From positions 1 to 6,728 of the forward strand of contig CAKRCJ010000121.1 in NCBI GenBank assembly GCA_934307185.1: a stretch of DNA of 6,728 bases, given 5' to 3'. Below are positions 1 to 5,146 of this stretch, piece after piece; positions within the stretch are counted from its first letter, which is position 1; the number at the start of each line of letters is the position of its first letter. Both the position numbers and the translations under genes were made by a program. The DNA comes from an uncultured Roseburia sp. Lineage in GTDB: Bacteria; Bacillota; Clostridia; Lachnospirales; Lachnospiraceae. The notes beneath the pieces were generated by a model that searched no databases, was not told the origin of the DNA, and saw only the letters and a program-made list of their open reading frames with translations.

Positions 1-614
1 GATTAGAGGCAGTTGTATTATCCACACAGCATGACGGGGATGTCACCCAGGAGCAGATTCATGAGGACATCAAAAAATATGTATTTGACCCGATTCTTCC
101 GGCAGAGCTTGTAGATGCAGAGACAAAGTTCTTTATCAACCCGACAGGACGCTTTGTAATCGGTGGACCACACGGTGATGCAGGTCTTACCGGACGTAAG
201 ATTATCGTAGACACCTATGGTGGATATGCACGTCATGGCGGCGGAGCTTTCTCCGGAAAAGACTGTACAAAGGTTGACCGTTCCGCAGCTTATGCAGCAC
301 GTTATGTTGCAAAGAACATTGTAGCAGCAGGACTTGCAGAAAAATGTGAAATCCAGCTCTCCTACGCAATCGGTGTAGCACAGCCAACATCTGTTATGGT
401 TGACACATTCGGTACAGGAAAAGTTTCTGATGAGAAGTTAGTTGAGATTGTACGCGAAAACTTTGACCTTCGCCCGGCAGGAATTATTAAAATGCTTGAT
501 TTAAGAAGACCAATCTACCGTGGAACAGCAGCTTACGGACATTTCGGACGTACAGATTTAAACCTTCCATGGGAAGCAACAGATAAAGCAGATACTTTGA
601 AGAAATATTTATAA
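1..614 (+). CDS. metK: S-adenosylmethionine synthetase, 3' part (5' truncated by window edge)
   Basis: Makes S-adenosylmethionine from methionine and ATP, releasing phosphate and pyrophosphate; a cytosolic housekeeping enzyme. The reading frame is open from base 3 and gives 203 residues before TAA at 612-614. Family enzymes are about 380-400 residues, so roughly the C-terminal half is present. Directly visible are the block [20 protein letters not shown], the signature GGGAFSGKD (the phosphate-binding region of the family), the following [21 protein letters not shown] block, and the C-terminal AAYGHFGR. All are near-identical to known MetK proteins and no damage is seen. It stands apart from the downstream sensor kinase by 192 bp containing a hairpin, so it is probably a separate transcription unit. 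Identification is essentially certain; the start lies outside the window. Confidence 0.97.
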   Translation, partial: LEAVVLSTQHDGDVTQEQIHEDIKKYVFDPILPAELVDAETKFFINPTGRFVIGGPHGDAGLTGRKIIVDTYGGYARHGGGAFSGKDCTKVDRSAAYAARYVAKNIVAAGLAEKCEIQLSYAIGVAQPTSVMVDTFGTGKVSDEKLVEIVRENFDLRPAGIIKMLDLRRPIYRGTAAYGHFGRTDLNLPWEATDKADTLKKYL

Positions 615-702
615 AAATACGAAAAAGAAGTTTTGAACGTTTTCGGTTTATGAAAAGTTTAGAATATTTTTCAGAAAATATCATAGGATTTCAGAGCGTT
701 CA

Positions 703-711
703 TGATATAAT
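703..711 (+). promoter_or_regulatory. Candidate extended -10 promoter for the kinase operon
   Basis: TGATATAAT fits an extended -10 element (TG, one base, then a perfect TATAAT at 706-711). No convincing -35 hexamer is found 16-18 bp upstream, as expected for extended -10 promoters. Transcription would start near 717 and give a leader of about 90 nt that begins inside the hairpin at 709-757. It competes with the downstream candidate at 758-786. Confidence 0.35.
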
Positions 712-757
712 GGAGTTGCCGTATTAAAGACATAGGTTTTTATCCGGCAGCTCCATT
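709..757 (+). terminator. Hairpin with T-rich tail downstream of metK (possible terminator or leader attenuator)
   Basis: Arms 709-721 and 745-757 form a 13-bp stem with one G-U pair (TGGAGTTGCCG against CGGCAGCTCCA plus A-T closing pairs). The loop is 23 nt, and the right arm runs into TTTTATTAT. The simplest reading is the metK terminator, lying about 95 nt after its stop. The large loop and interrupted T-tract make it less than ideal. A good extended -10 box overlaps the left arm, so the same element could instead be a leader hairpin of the kinase operon. Confidence 0.5.
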
Positions 758-786
758 TTATTATAGATAAGTACATTTTCTATAAT
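758..786 (+). promoter_or_regulatory. Candidate promoter with perfect dyad just upstream of the sensor kinase
   Basis: A perfect TATAAT at 781-786 lies 17 bp from a weak -35 (TTATTA, 758-763). The -10 forms the right arm of a perfect 8-bp inverted repeat, ATTATAGA at 760-767 and TCTATAAT at 779-786, spaced 11 bp. A start near 793 would leave only about 14 nt of leader and cut into the ribosome binding region (787-799), which argues against it as the main promoter. The dyad may be an operator instead. Confidence 0.3.
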
Positions 787-806
787 GTGAGGTAGAGGGA
801 AAACGT

Positions 807-2309
807 ATGAAATTCAAAAATAAAATTATTATTTCATTCTGTATTATTATTTTTGTCCCGATATTTTTAGCGGTACTTGTATTGTTTAGTATGCAGCATA
901 TACAGGTGAGGGCGATTGAACAGACTTATGGGATTGAGAGTGACGGGTATAATTATTTTTCCAATTCAGTCCAGCTTTTGAGCAGATTTACAAGAGATAT
1001 TTATAAGGATTTACACTCTGTTGCGGAGAATAAACCGCAGAAAATAGAAGAGAAAGATTATTTAGAGCAGGTAAATGAAAGTCTGGAAGAAAAGGCGTCC
1101 TACCTTATTGTAAGGAAAGGACAGGAGCTTGTTTATATTGGGCAGAATGCTGCAACATCCCTGCTTACGCAGCTCCCGGAATATGGCAATGAAGATGAGA
1201 GTGAGGATGCGAGTACTTATATAGACGGTACAGAACAGGCATTAGTAAAGCAGATAGATTTCGTTTATCCGGATGGCAGTGAAGGAAGCATATTCATTGT
1301 TACAAGATTAGAGGAGATGGTTCCTGAATTAAAAAGCCTGTTGGCTGATATTATGGTGTCAATTCTTTTGATTCTTGTGCTTACTGCATGTATGTTAACG
1401 GTCTGGATTTATACGAGCCTCATTAATCCGATAAAGAAATTGCAGACAGCAGCGCAGAATATTAAGGACGGCAATCTGGATTTTACCATAGAGGCGGAGA
1501 GCAACGACGAAATCGGGGAACTGTGCAAAAGCTTTGAGGAGATGCGGCAGAGGTTAAAGGACAATGCCGAGGAGAAGATTAACAGCGAGAAAGAAAATAA
1601 AACACTTATCAGCAATATTGCGCATGATTTAAAGACTCCGATTACCGCAGTAAAAGGATATGCGGAAGGACTTATGGACGGTGTCGCAGATACACAGGAA
1701 AAACGTGATAAGTATATAAAGACAATTTACAACAAGGCAAACGAGATGGACACGTTAATTAATGAGCTTACATTATATGCGAAGATTGACACAAACAGAA
1801 TTCCATATAATTTTGCGAAGTTTAATGTGGCAGACTATTTTAATGACTGTGTAGAAGAAATAGGACTTGATTTAGAGCCAAGGAACATCGGACTGGCGTA
1901 TTTTAACTATACAGATGAAAAAACGCAGATAATTGCAGACCCGGAGCAGCTTAGAAGAGTAATTCATAATATAATAGGCAATTCCATTAAATATCTGGAT
2001 AAGCAGAAGGGGTTTATTAATATCCGGATTAAGGATGTAGGTGATTTTATCCAGGTTGAGATTGAGGATAACGGACGTGGAATATCCGCAAGAGATTTGC
2101 CATATATTTTTGACCGGTTTTACCGTGCAGATGCATCAAGAAATTCAGCGACCGGAGGCAGCGGCATCGGCTTGTCGATTGTAAAGAAGATTATTGAGGA
2201 CCATGGAGGAAAAATCTGGGCAACCAGCAAAGAATCCATAGGAACAGTTATGTATTTTGTAATCAGAAAATATCAGGAGGTACCAAATGAGCAGGATATT
2301 AATAATTGA
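807..2309 (+). CDS. Membrane sensor histidine kinase (HAMP/HisKA/HATPase)
   Basis: A 500-residue sensor kinase that should autophosphorylate on His and pass phosphate to the overlapping response regulator. In order: short basic N-terminus; membrane segment about 7-28; extracytoplasmic domain about 29-180; second membrane segment about 182-204; HAMP about 203-255; dimerisation domain with H-box SNIAHDLKTPIT, phosphoacceptor H273; N-box around N388/N392 (HNIIGNSIKYL); G1 DNGRGI at 421-426; F-box IFDRFYR at 434-440; G2 GGSGIGLSIV at 450-459. All catalytic boxes are intact. ATG 807 follows GTGAGGTAGAGGG and gives a sensible N-terminal membrane anchor. The external domain matches nothing I recognise; it has an acidic stretch at about 129-140 (EDESEDASTYID). 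The gene overlaps the regulator by 23 bp, implying translational coupling. Family call is very secure; the signal is unknown, so no symbol is given. Confidence 0.95.
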   Translation: MKFKNKIIISFCIIIFVPIFLAVLVLFSMQHIQVRAIEQTYGIESDGYNYFSNSVQLLSRFTRDIYKDLHSVAENKPQKIEEKDYLEQVNESLEEKASYLIVRKGQELVYIGQNAATSLLTQLPEYGNEDESEDASTYIDGTEQALVKQIDFVYPDGSEGSIFIVTRLEEMVPELKSLLADIMVSILLILVLTACMLTVWIYTSLINPIKKLQTAAQNIKDGNLDFTIEAESNDEIGELCKSFEEMRQRLKDNAEEKINSEKENKTLISNIAHDLKTPITAVKGYAEGLMDGVADTQEKRDKYIKTIYNKANEMDTLINELTLYAKIDTNRIPYNFAKFNVADYFNDCVEEIGLDLEPRNIGLAYFNYTDEKTQIIADPEQLRRVIHNIIGNSIKYLDKQKGFINIRIKDVGDFIQVEIEDNGRGISARDLPYIFDRFYRADASRNSATGGSGIGLSIVKKIIEDHGGKIWATSKESIGTVMYFVIRKYQEVPNEQDINN

Positions 2310-2976
2310 AGATGAAGAGGCAATTGCAGACCTTGAGAAAGATTACCTTGAATTAAGCGGGTTTACAGTTGAGATTGAGAATAATGGAACAGCAGGGTTA
2401 AAGCGGGCATTATCAGAAGAATTTGATATGTTTATTTTAGACCTTATGCTTCCGGGAACAGACGGTTTTGAAATCTGTAAAAAAATCCGTGAGGAGAAAA
2501 ATACGCCAATTCTTATGGTATCTGCAAAAAAGGATGATATTGATAAAATCAGAGGTCTTGGTCTTGGCGCAGATGACTACATTACAAAGCCATTTTCCCC
2601 AAGCGAGCTTGTTGCGCGTGTGAAAGCGCATCTCGCAAGATATGAACGTTTAATCGGAAGCAACGAGCCAAAGAATGACATTATCGAAATCCGTGGAATA
2701 CGTATCGATAAGACGGCGCGCCGTGTCTGGGTGAATGAGGAGGAAAAGCAGTTCACCACAAAGGAATTTGATCTGCTCACCTTCCTTGCAGAAAATCCAA
2801 ACCATGTATTTACGAAGGAAGAATTATTCCGGGAAATCTGGGATATGGAGTCGATTGGAGATATTGCAACCGTAACAGTCCATATTAAGAAAATACGTGA
2901 AAAAATCGAGATGAATACCAATAAACCGCAGTATATTGAGACAATCTGGGGGGTTGGATACCGGTTTAAGTTATAG
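2287..2976 (+). CDS. OmpR-family two-component response regulator
   Basis: A 229-residue transcription regulator, partner of the kinase it overlaps. Receiver domain about 1-117: acidic pair D9/E10, phosphoacceptor D52 in LDLMLP, switch residue S79 in MVSA, Y98, and invariant K101 in YITKPF. Linker about 118-132. C-terminal winged helix about 133-229, with FTTKEFDLLTFLAENP, the recognition-helix region IATVTVHIKKIREKI and the closing wing WGVGYRFKL typical of OmpR/PhoB proteins. All phosphorylation residues are intact. The start at 2287 is set by AGGAGG at 2275-2280, six bases before ATG and still inside the kinase reading frame. Its targets cannot be read from the window; the operon's own upstream dyad is one candidate for autoregulation. 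The next gene starts 16 nt after its stop. Confidence 0.95.
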   Translation: MSRILIIEDEEAIADLEKDYLELSGFTVEIENNGTAGLKRALSEEFDMFILDLMLPGTDGFEICKKIREEKNTPILMVSAKKDDIDKIRGLGLGADDYITKPFSPSELVARVKAHLARYERLIGSNEPKNDIIEIRGIRIDKTARRVWVNEEEKQFTTKEFDLLTFLAENPNHVFTKEELFREIWDMESIGDIATVTVHIKKIREKIEMNTNKPQYIETIWGVGYRFKL

Positions 2977-2992
2977 GAGAAGTATATAGTAT

Positions 2993-3973
2993 ATGGATAA
3001 ACCTGAAATAATTATATATAAAACAGAAGATGGTCTGACACAGGTAGATGTTACCTTTGAGGATGATACAGTCTGGCTGACACAGGAACAGATGGCAGAG
3101 TTGTTCCAGAAGGCAAAATCTACTATAAATGAACATATTGCAAATATATATAAAGATGGTGAGTTGCAGAAGCAATCTACAATGAGAAAATTCGGAAATT
3201 CCGAATTTTCTACGAAACCTACCAATTATTATAATTTAGATATGGTTATTTCTGTTGGCTATAGGGTCAGGTCACAACGCGGGGTTCAGTTTAGAATTTG
3301 GGCAAGTGCTATCTTAAAGGAGTATATGAAGAAAGGATTTGCAATGGATGATAACCGCTTGAAGAAATTGGGCGGCGGAGGATACTTTAAAGAACTTCTT
3401 GAAAGAATACGTGATATTCGGGCTTCTGAAAAAGTATTTTACAGACAGGTTCTTGAAATATATGCAACAAGTATTGATTATGACCCGAAAGCGGAAGAGT
3501 CTGTTAATTTCTTTAAGAAAGTACAAAATAAAATTCATTATGCTGTTTCAGGAGAAACGGCAGCGGAAGTAATTTATAACAGGGCGGATGCAGAACGTGA
3601 CTTTATGGGGGTAATGACCTTTGAAGGGAATTATCCAACCTTAAAAGAAGCCAAAATAGCTAAGAATTATTTAAGTGAAAAAGAACTGCGGGCAATGGGA
3701 CAGCTTGTTTCTGGGTACCTTGATTTTGCGGAGCGTCAGGCAGAGCGTGAAATACCAATGACGATGGCTGATTGGTCAAAGCATCTGGATGGAATTCTTA
3801 CTTCAACAGGTGAAAAGGTTCTGGTTGGTAATGGAACAATTTCACATTCACAGGCGATGAAAAAAGCGGAAGATGAATATAAAAAATATAAAGCAAAAAC
3901 AATTAGTGATGTTGAGAATGATTATCTTAACAGTATTGAGACGATAAATGAAAAGTATAGTAAAAAGATTTAA
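2993..3973 (+). CDS. RhuM-family protein (virulence-RhuM domain), function unknown
   Basis: A 326-residue soluble protein recognised as the RhuM family, named from a Salmonella SPI-3 gene and common in genomic islands of many bacteria; its biochemical role is not established. N-terminal helix-turn-helix-like part about 28-62 (VWLTQEQMAELF, then KSTINEHI), the family hallmark NYYNLDMVISVGYRV at about 78-92, and RGVQFRIWASAILKEY. The C-terminal part has SGETAAEVIYNRADA, EAKIAKNYLSEKEL and a MADW motif, and ends in a Lys-rich helical tail. Length is normal for the family and no break is seen. No membrane or secretion signal is visible. AGGAG at 2975-2979 overlaps the regulator TAG stop and lies 13 nt before ATG, a rather long spacing, so expression may depend on coupling. 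It sits between the two-component genes and a strong terminator, so it is probably the last gene of that operon. Confidence 0.85.
   Translation: MDKPEIIIYKTEDGLTQVDVTFEDDTVWLTQEQMAELFQKAKSTINEHIANIYKDGELQKQSTMRKFGNSEFSTKPTNYYNLDMVISVGYRVRSQRGVQFRIWASAILKEYMKKGFAMDDNRLKKLGGGGYFKELLERIRDIRASEKVFYRQVLEIYATSIDYDPKAEESVNFFKKVQNKIHYAVSGETAAEVIYNRADAERDFMGVMTFEGNYPTLKEAKIAKNYLSEKELRAMGQLVSGYLDFAERQAEREIPMTMADWSKHLDGILTSTGEKVLVGNGTISHSQAMKKAEDEYKKYKAKTISDVENDYLNSIETINEKYSKKI
3185..3211. repeat. Perfect 12-bp inverted repeat inside the RhuM gene
   Basis: Arms 3185-3196 and 3200-3211 (AGAAAATTCGGA and TCCGAATTTTCT) are perfectly complementary around a 3-base centre AAT. It encodes about residues 65-73 (RKFGNSEFS), which I recall as a recurrent stretch in this family, so the symmetry could be a by-product of protein sequence. 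It could also form an mRNA hairpin or serve as a protein-binding dyad. Confidence 0.75.
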
Positions 3974-3981
3974 TAAAGAAG

Positions 3982-4011
3982 TAAAAAAAGCGACAAACGT
4001 CGCTTTTTTTA
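3982..4011. terminator. Bidirectional intrinsic terminator between the RhuM and XRE genes
   Basis: A-rich arm 3982-3994 and T-rich arm 3999-4011 pair over 13 bp: a T-A pair, seven A-T pairs, then GCGAC/GTCGC, with loop AAAC. Read on either strand it is a GC-core hairpin followed by a run of seven T, so it can end both the + strand operon (stop at 3971-3973) and the minus-strand XRE gene, whose stop codon abuts it at 4012-4014. Confidence 0.9.
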
Positions 4012-4440
4012 TTATAACGGTTTTCGTGCTTTAATTTTCGTAAATTCTATAATTTCTTTCTTATCCTGTTCGGAAATTTTATCAAAATAAAAAAGTAATT
4101 CCCGCTCTAAATTTGTGTTAAACATGTATTTCTTCTTATTAGAAGGGTTATTGAAAAATTCAAGAAATTCTGCCAAATCTGTACTTGCCTGCGTGGGTGC
4201 AGGAGCATCATAAGATTCATCTCTGTCAATATCAATTGTTAAATGTAATAAATCATCAACGGAAATATTATAAAGCCCGGCGAGCTTGTAAAGAGATTCT
4301 GCGTCGGGTGTTCTTTTGCCGGTCTCGTAATGGCTGTAGGTCTGGCGGACCACTCCAAGCACCTCTGCAACATAATCCTGCGTGTAATTGTTAATTTTTC
4401 GTAATTCTTTTAACTTCTGTGGAAGTAACTTGCTTTTCAT
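4012..4440 (-). CDS. XRE-family helix-turn-helix transcriptional regulator
   Basis: A 142-residue DNA-binding regulator. Residues about 8-66 form a Cro/C1-type five-helix domain: LKELRKINNYTQDYVAEVLGV, recognition segment VRQTYSHYETGKRTPDAESL, then YKLAGLYNISVDDLL. A short acidic/Pro linker (DRDESYDAPAPTQ, about 72-84) precedes a C-terminal helical part with FYFDKISEQDKKEIIEFTKIKARK, probably for oligomerisation. It begins at ATG 4438-4440 (minus strand) with AGGTGG (plus bases 4448-4453) seven bases upstream. It is transcribed away from csrA across a region full of repeated GTARCA-type motifs, one cluster lying just upstream of its own start, which suggests autoregulation. It is not clearly SinR by sequence. 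The ligand and targets are unknown. Confidence 0.92.
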   Translation of the reverse strand: MKSKLLPQKLKELRKINNYTQDYVAEVLGVVRQTYSHYETGKRTPDAESLYKLAGLYNISVDDLLHLTIDIDRDESYDAPAPTQASTDLAEFLEFFNNPSNKKKYMFNTNLERELLFYFDKISEQDKKEIIEFTKIKARKPL

Positions 4441-4461
4441 ATAAATACCACCTTTGCTTTA

Positions 4462-4467
4462 AGTATA
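4462..4467 (-). promoter_or_regulatory. Candidate -10 box of the XRE regulator gene
   Basis: On the minus strand this reads TATACT (5 of 6 to TATAAT), about 22 nt before the start codon. The -35 position falls at about 4485-4491, inside the inverted/direct repeat at 4474-4504, and has no good TTGACA match. That geometry suits a promoter occluded by a repressor, such as the XRE protein itself. Confidence 0.35.
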
Positions 4468-4473
4468 TTTTTC

Positions 4474-4504
4474 TTGCTACATTAGATGTAACAATATGTA
4501 GCAA
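4474..4504. promoter_or_regulatory. Operator-like triple repeat upstream of the XRE gene
   Basis: Three 9-bp half-sites lie in 31 bp: TTGCTACAT (4474-4482), ATGTAACAA (4486-4494) and ATGTAGCAA (4496-4504). The first and third are exact inverted copies, the first and second form a dyad around TAG with one mismatch, and the second and third are direct repeats exactly 10 bp apart. The cluster overlaps the expected -35 region of the XRE promoter, fitting an autorepression operator. Confidence 0.6.
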
Positions 4505-4549
4505 AAAAAAGAACAAAAGTTAAAAAACAAACAACTTACATACGTAAAA

Positions 4550-4568
4550 CAGTAACAGTTTGTTGCGT
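4550..4568 (+). repeat. Composite GTARCA repeat, degenerate copy
   Basis: GTAACA at 4552-4557 is followed 10 bp later by GTTGCG at 4562-4567, two mismatches from GTAGCA. It is weaker than the copies at 4486-4504 and 4646-4664 but has the same spacing and orientation. A short TTAC/GTAA dyad (4536-4547) lies just upstream. Confidence 0.4.
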
Positions 4569-4645
4569 AAATTTCTTTCCTGTTAAGAATTTTATGCAAA
4601 AAATAGACATTTATGTATGCCTGAAAAAGATAGTTTATTGTTAAA

Positions 4646-4664
4646 AAGTAACAAAGCGTAGCAT
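4646..4664 (+). repeat. Composite GTARCA repeat, good copy
   Basis: GTAACAA at 4648-4654, three bases, then GTAGCA at 4658-4663. This matches the XRE-proximal copy (4488-4503) at 13 of 13 defined positions, with the same 10-bp period. It lies 18 bp upstream of the -35 element of the sigma-28-like promoter of csrA, where a regulator could act on that promoter. Confidence 0.6.
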
Positions 4665-4681
4665 TTTGATAAAAATAATGT

Positions 4682-4708
4682 TAATATATGGTTACATATT
4701 GACGATAT
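4682..4708 (+). promoter_or_regulatory. Sigma-28 (SigD/FliA)-like promoter of csrA
   Basis: TAAT at 4682-4685, 16 bp, then ACGATAT at 4702-4708, against the Bacillus SigD pattern TAAA, 14-16 bp, CCGATAT (3 of 4 and 6 of 7). The start would be near 4715, giving a leader of roughly 60 nt. The same spacing recurs at the flagellin promoter. This would put csrA in the flagellar late-gene regulon. Confidence 0.55.
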
Positions 4709-4710
4709 AA

Positions 4711-4729
4711 AGGATACAAAACGTAGCAA
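4711..4729 (+). repeat. Composite GTARCA repeat copy at the csrA transcription start region
   Basis: GATACA at 4713-4718 (two mismatches from GTAACA) is followed 10 bp later by an exact GTAGCA at 4723-4728. An inverted half-site TGGTTACAT lies at 4689-4697. It falls right after the -10 of the sigma-28-like promoter, a position where a bound protein would block transcription. Confidence 0.45.
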
Positions 4730-4760
4730 ATGGAATTGCAGTGAAAAAGCAACACCAGAA

Positions 4761-4776
4761 ACATGGAGGATTTATG
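4761..4776 (+). promoter_or_regulatory. csrA ribosome binding site that fixes the start; CsrA-like target motif
   Basis: GGAGG at 4765-4769 stands four bases before ATG 4774, making this the real start rather than the in-frame GTG at 4741, which lacks an upstream Shine-Dalgarno. ACATGGAGGATT here differs at one of 12 positions from the flagellin site at 5161-5172 and resembles the CsrA target core ACARGGA, so csrA may repress its own translation. Confidence 0.6.
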
Positions 4777-5049
4777 TTAAAAATTTCTTTGAAACAGGGA
4801 CAGTATGTAAATATTGGTGACAACATCCGCGTCGTCTATGTGGGTGGGAGTGGAAATCACGGAAGGCTTATGATTGATGCTCCGAAAGAAATTAAGATTG
4901 CAAGAAGCACAGTGGAGGAAAATCCACAGCGCAGAAAAGACACTTACTATCCGGAGCCAGGAATTTCAAAAGAAGCGCAGGAAGAAATCAAAAAGATTTT
5001 ATGGAATGAGCGCAAGAAAGTAAAAGACAAAGAAAATCTGGCACAGTAA
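4774..5049 (+). CDS. csrA: CsrA-family RNA-binding translational regulator, divergent, with C-terminal extension
   Basis: A 91-residue protein whose first 50 residues align without gaps to CsrA (RsmA): MLKISLKQGQ, the NIGDNIRV block (13-20; IGD at 14-16), NHGRLMIDAPKEI (28-40) and R44. CsrA dimers bind GGA-containing hairpins and usually block ribosome binding; in Bacillus, CsrA represses flagellin (hag) translation and FliW antagonises it. R44 and an aliphatic residue at 42 are kept, and APKE is intact. The usual basic pair at 6-7 is L6/K7, and E46 is T46. Residues 51-91 are an extension rich in charged residues and predicted helical, longer than in typical 60-75-residue CsrA. It lies 128 bp upstream of flagellin and is divergent from the XRE gene. 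Family assignment is good; retained RNA binding is inferred. Confidence 0.8.
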   Translation: MLKISLKQGQYVNIGDNIRVVYVGGSGNHGRLMIDAPKEIKIARSTVEENPQRRKDTYYPEPGISKEAQEEIKKILWNERKKVKDKENLAQ

Positions 5050-5068
5050 GAAATAATTTTTTGGTAAT

Positions 5069-5098
5069 AGACAGGGCAAAACCCGGGAAGCTCTGTTT
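5069..5098 (+). terminator. Terminator-like hairpin after csrA
   Basis: Arms 5069-5077 (AGACAGGGC) and 5090-5098 (GCTCTGTTT) pair over 9 bp with two G-U pairs and a 12-nt loop containing CCCGGG. They are followed by a T/A-rich stretch (GTTATAAATAAAT) that lacks a clean T-run. It lies 20 nt after the csrA stop. It may be a weak or partial terminator, allowing some readthrough into flagellin. Confidence 0.45.
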
Positions 5099-5106
5099 GT
5101 TATAAA

Positions 5107-5133
5107 TAAATGCTGGAAAAGGATTTCCGGTGA
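5107..5133 (+). promoter_or_regulatory. Sigma-28 (SigD/FliA)-like promoter of flagellin
   Basis: TAAA at 5107-5110 (perfect) and CCGGTGA at 5127-5133 (4 of 7 to CCGATAT; preceded by T where the enteric form has G), spaced 16 bp exactly as in the csrA promoter. The start would fall near 5140 and give a leader of about 38 nt. Flagellin genes are classic sigma-28 targets. The -10 match is imperfect, so confidence is moderate. Confidence 0.5.
5113..5130 (+). promoter_or_regulatory. Stem-loop presenting AGGA, CsrA-target-like, overlapping the promoter -10
   Basis: CTGGAAA (5113-5119) pairs with TTTCCGG (5124-5130) with one G-U pair and exposes the tetraloop AGGA, the textbook form of a CsrA target (GGA in a hairpin loop). 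It overlaps the proposed -10, so it would be in RNA only if transcription begins upstream, for example by readthrough from csrA. Otherwise it is coincidental. Confidence 0.35.
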
Positions 5134-5146
5134 AAAAACATAATAA

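Larger units (their letters stand above)
4441..4773. other. Divergent AT-rich control region between the XRE regulator and csrA
   Basis: This 333-bp stretch has no credible gene; the only + strand ATG reading I examined (4678-4707) is nine codons long and lacks a ribosome binding site. It holds the ribosome binding sites of both flanking genes, a probable XRE -10 box, a sigma-28-like promoter for csrA, and four copies of a composite motif made of two GTARCA-like cores 10 bp apart. It is much more AT-rich than the flanking genes, as expected of a regulatory spacer. Confidence 0.7.

Noticed and set aside
664..681. AT-only 7-bp hairpin (ATATTTT, TCAG, AAAATAT) after metK
   Set aside because: No GC pairs and no T-run after it, so it is too weak to call a terminator; expected by chance in AT-rich spacer.
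2577..2921. Minus-strand open frame of 114 codons opposite the response regulator
   Set aside because: Antisense shadow of a clearly conserved gene; no ribosome binding site or recognisable protein features.
2966..3225. Minus-strand hydrophobic, Cys-rich open frames opposite the start of the RhuM gene
   Set aside because: Shadow frames of an AT-rich coding strand; the + strand product has clear family motifs.
2993..3973. Interpreting the RhuM gene as part of a mobile island or defence system
   Set aside because: No integrase, transposase, tRNA, terminal repeats or other defence gene is visible in the window; the family name alone is not evidence.
4012..4440. Assignment of the XRE regulator as SinR because it neighbours motility genes
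   Set aside because: Only the generic HTH fold is shared; the C-terminal half does not resemble the SinR dimerisation segment and the nearby motif is not the SinR box.
4678..4707. Nine-codon ATG reading frame in the divergent region
   Set aside because: No ribosome binding site, overlaps the csrA promoter, and is too short to support.
4741..4773. GTG start at 4741 for the CsrA-family gene, adding 11 residues
   Set aside because: No Shine-Dalgarno precedes it, whereas ATG 4774 has GGAGG four bases upstream and begins with the conserved CsrA N-terminus MLKIS.
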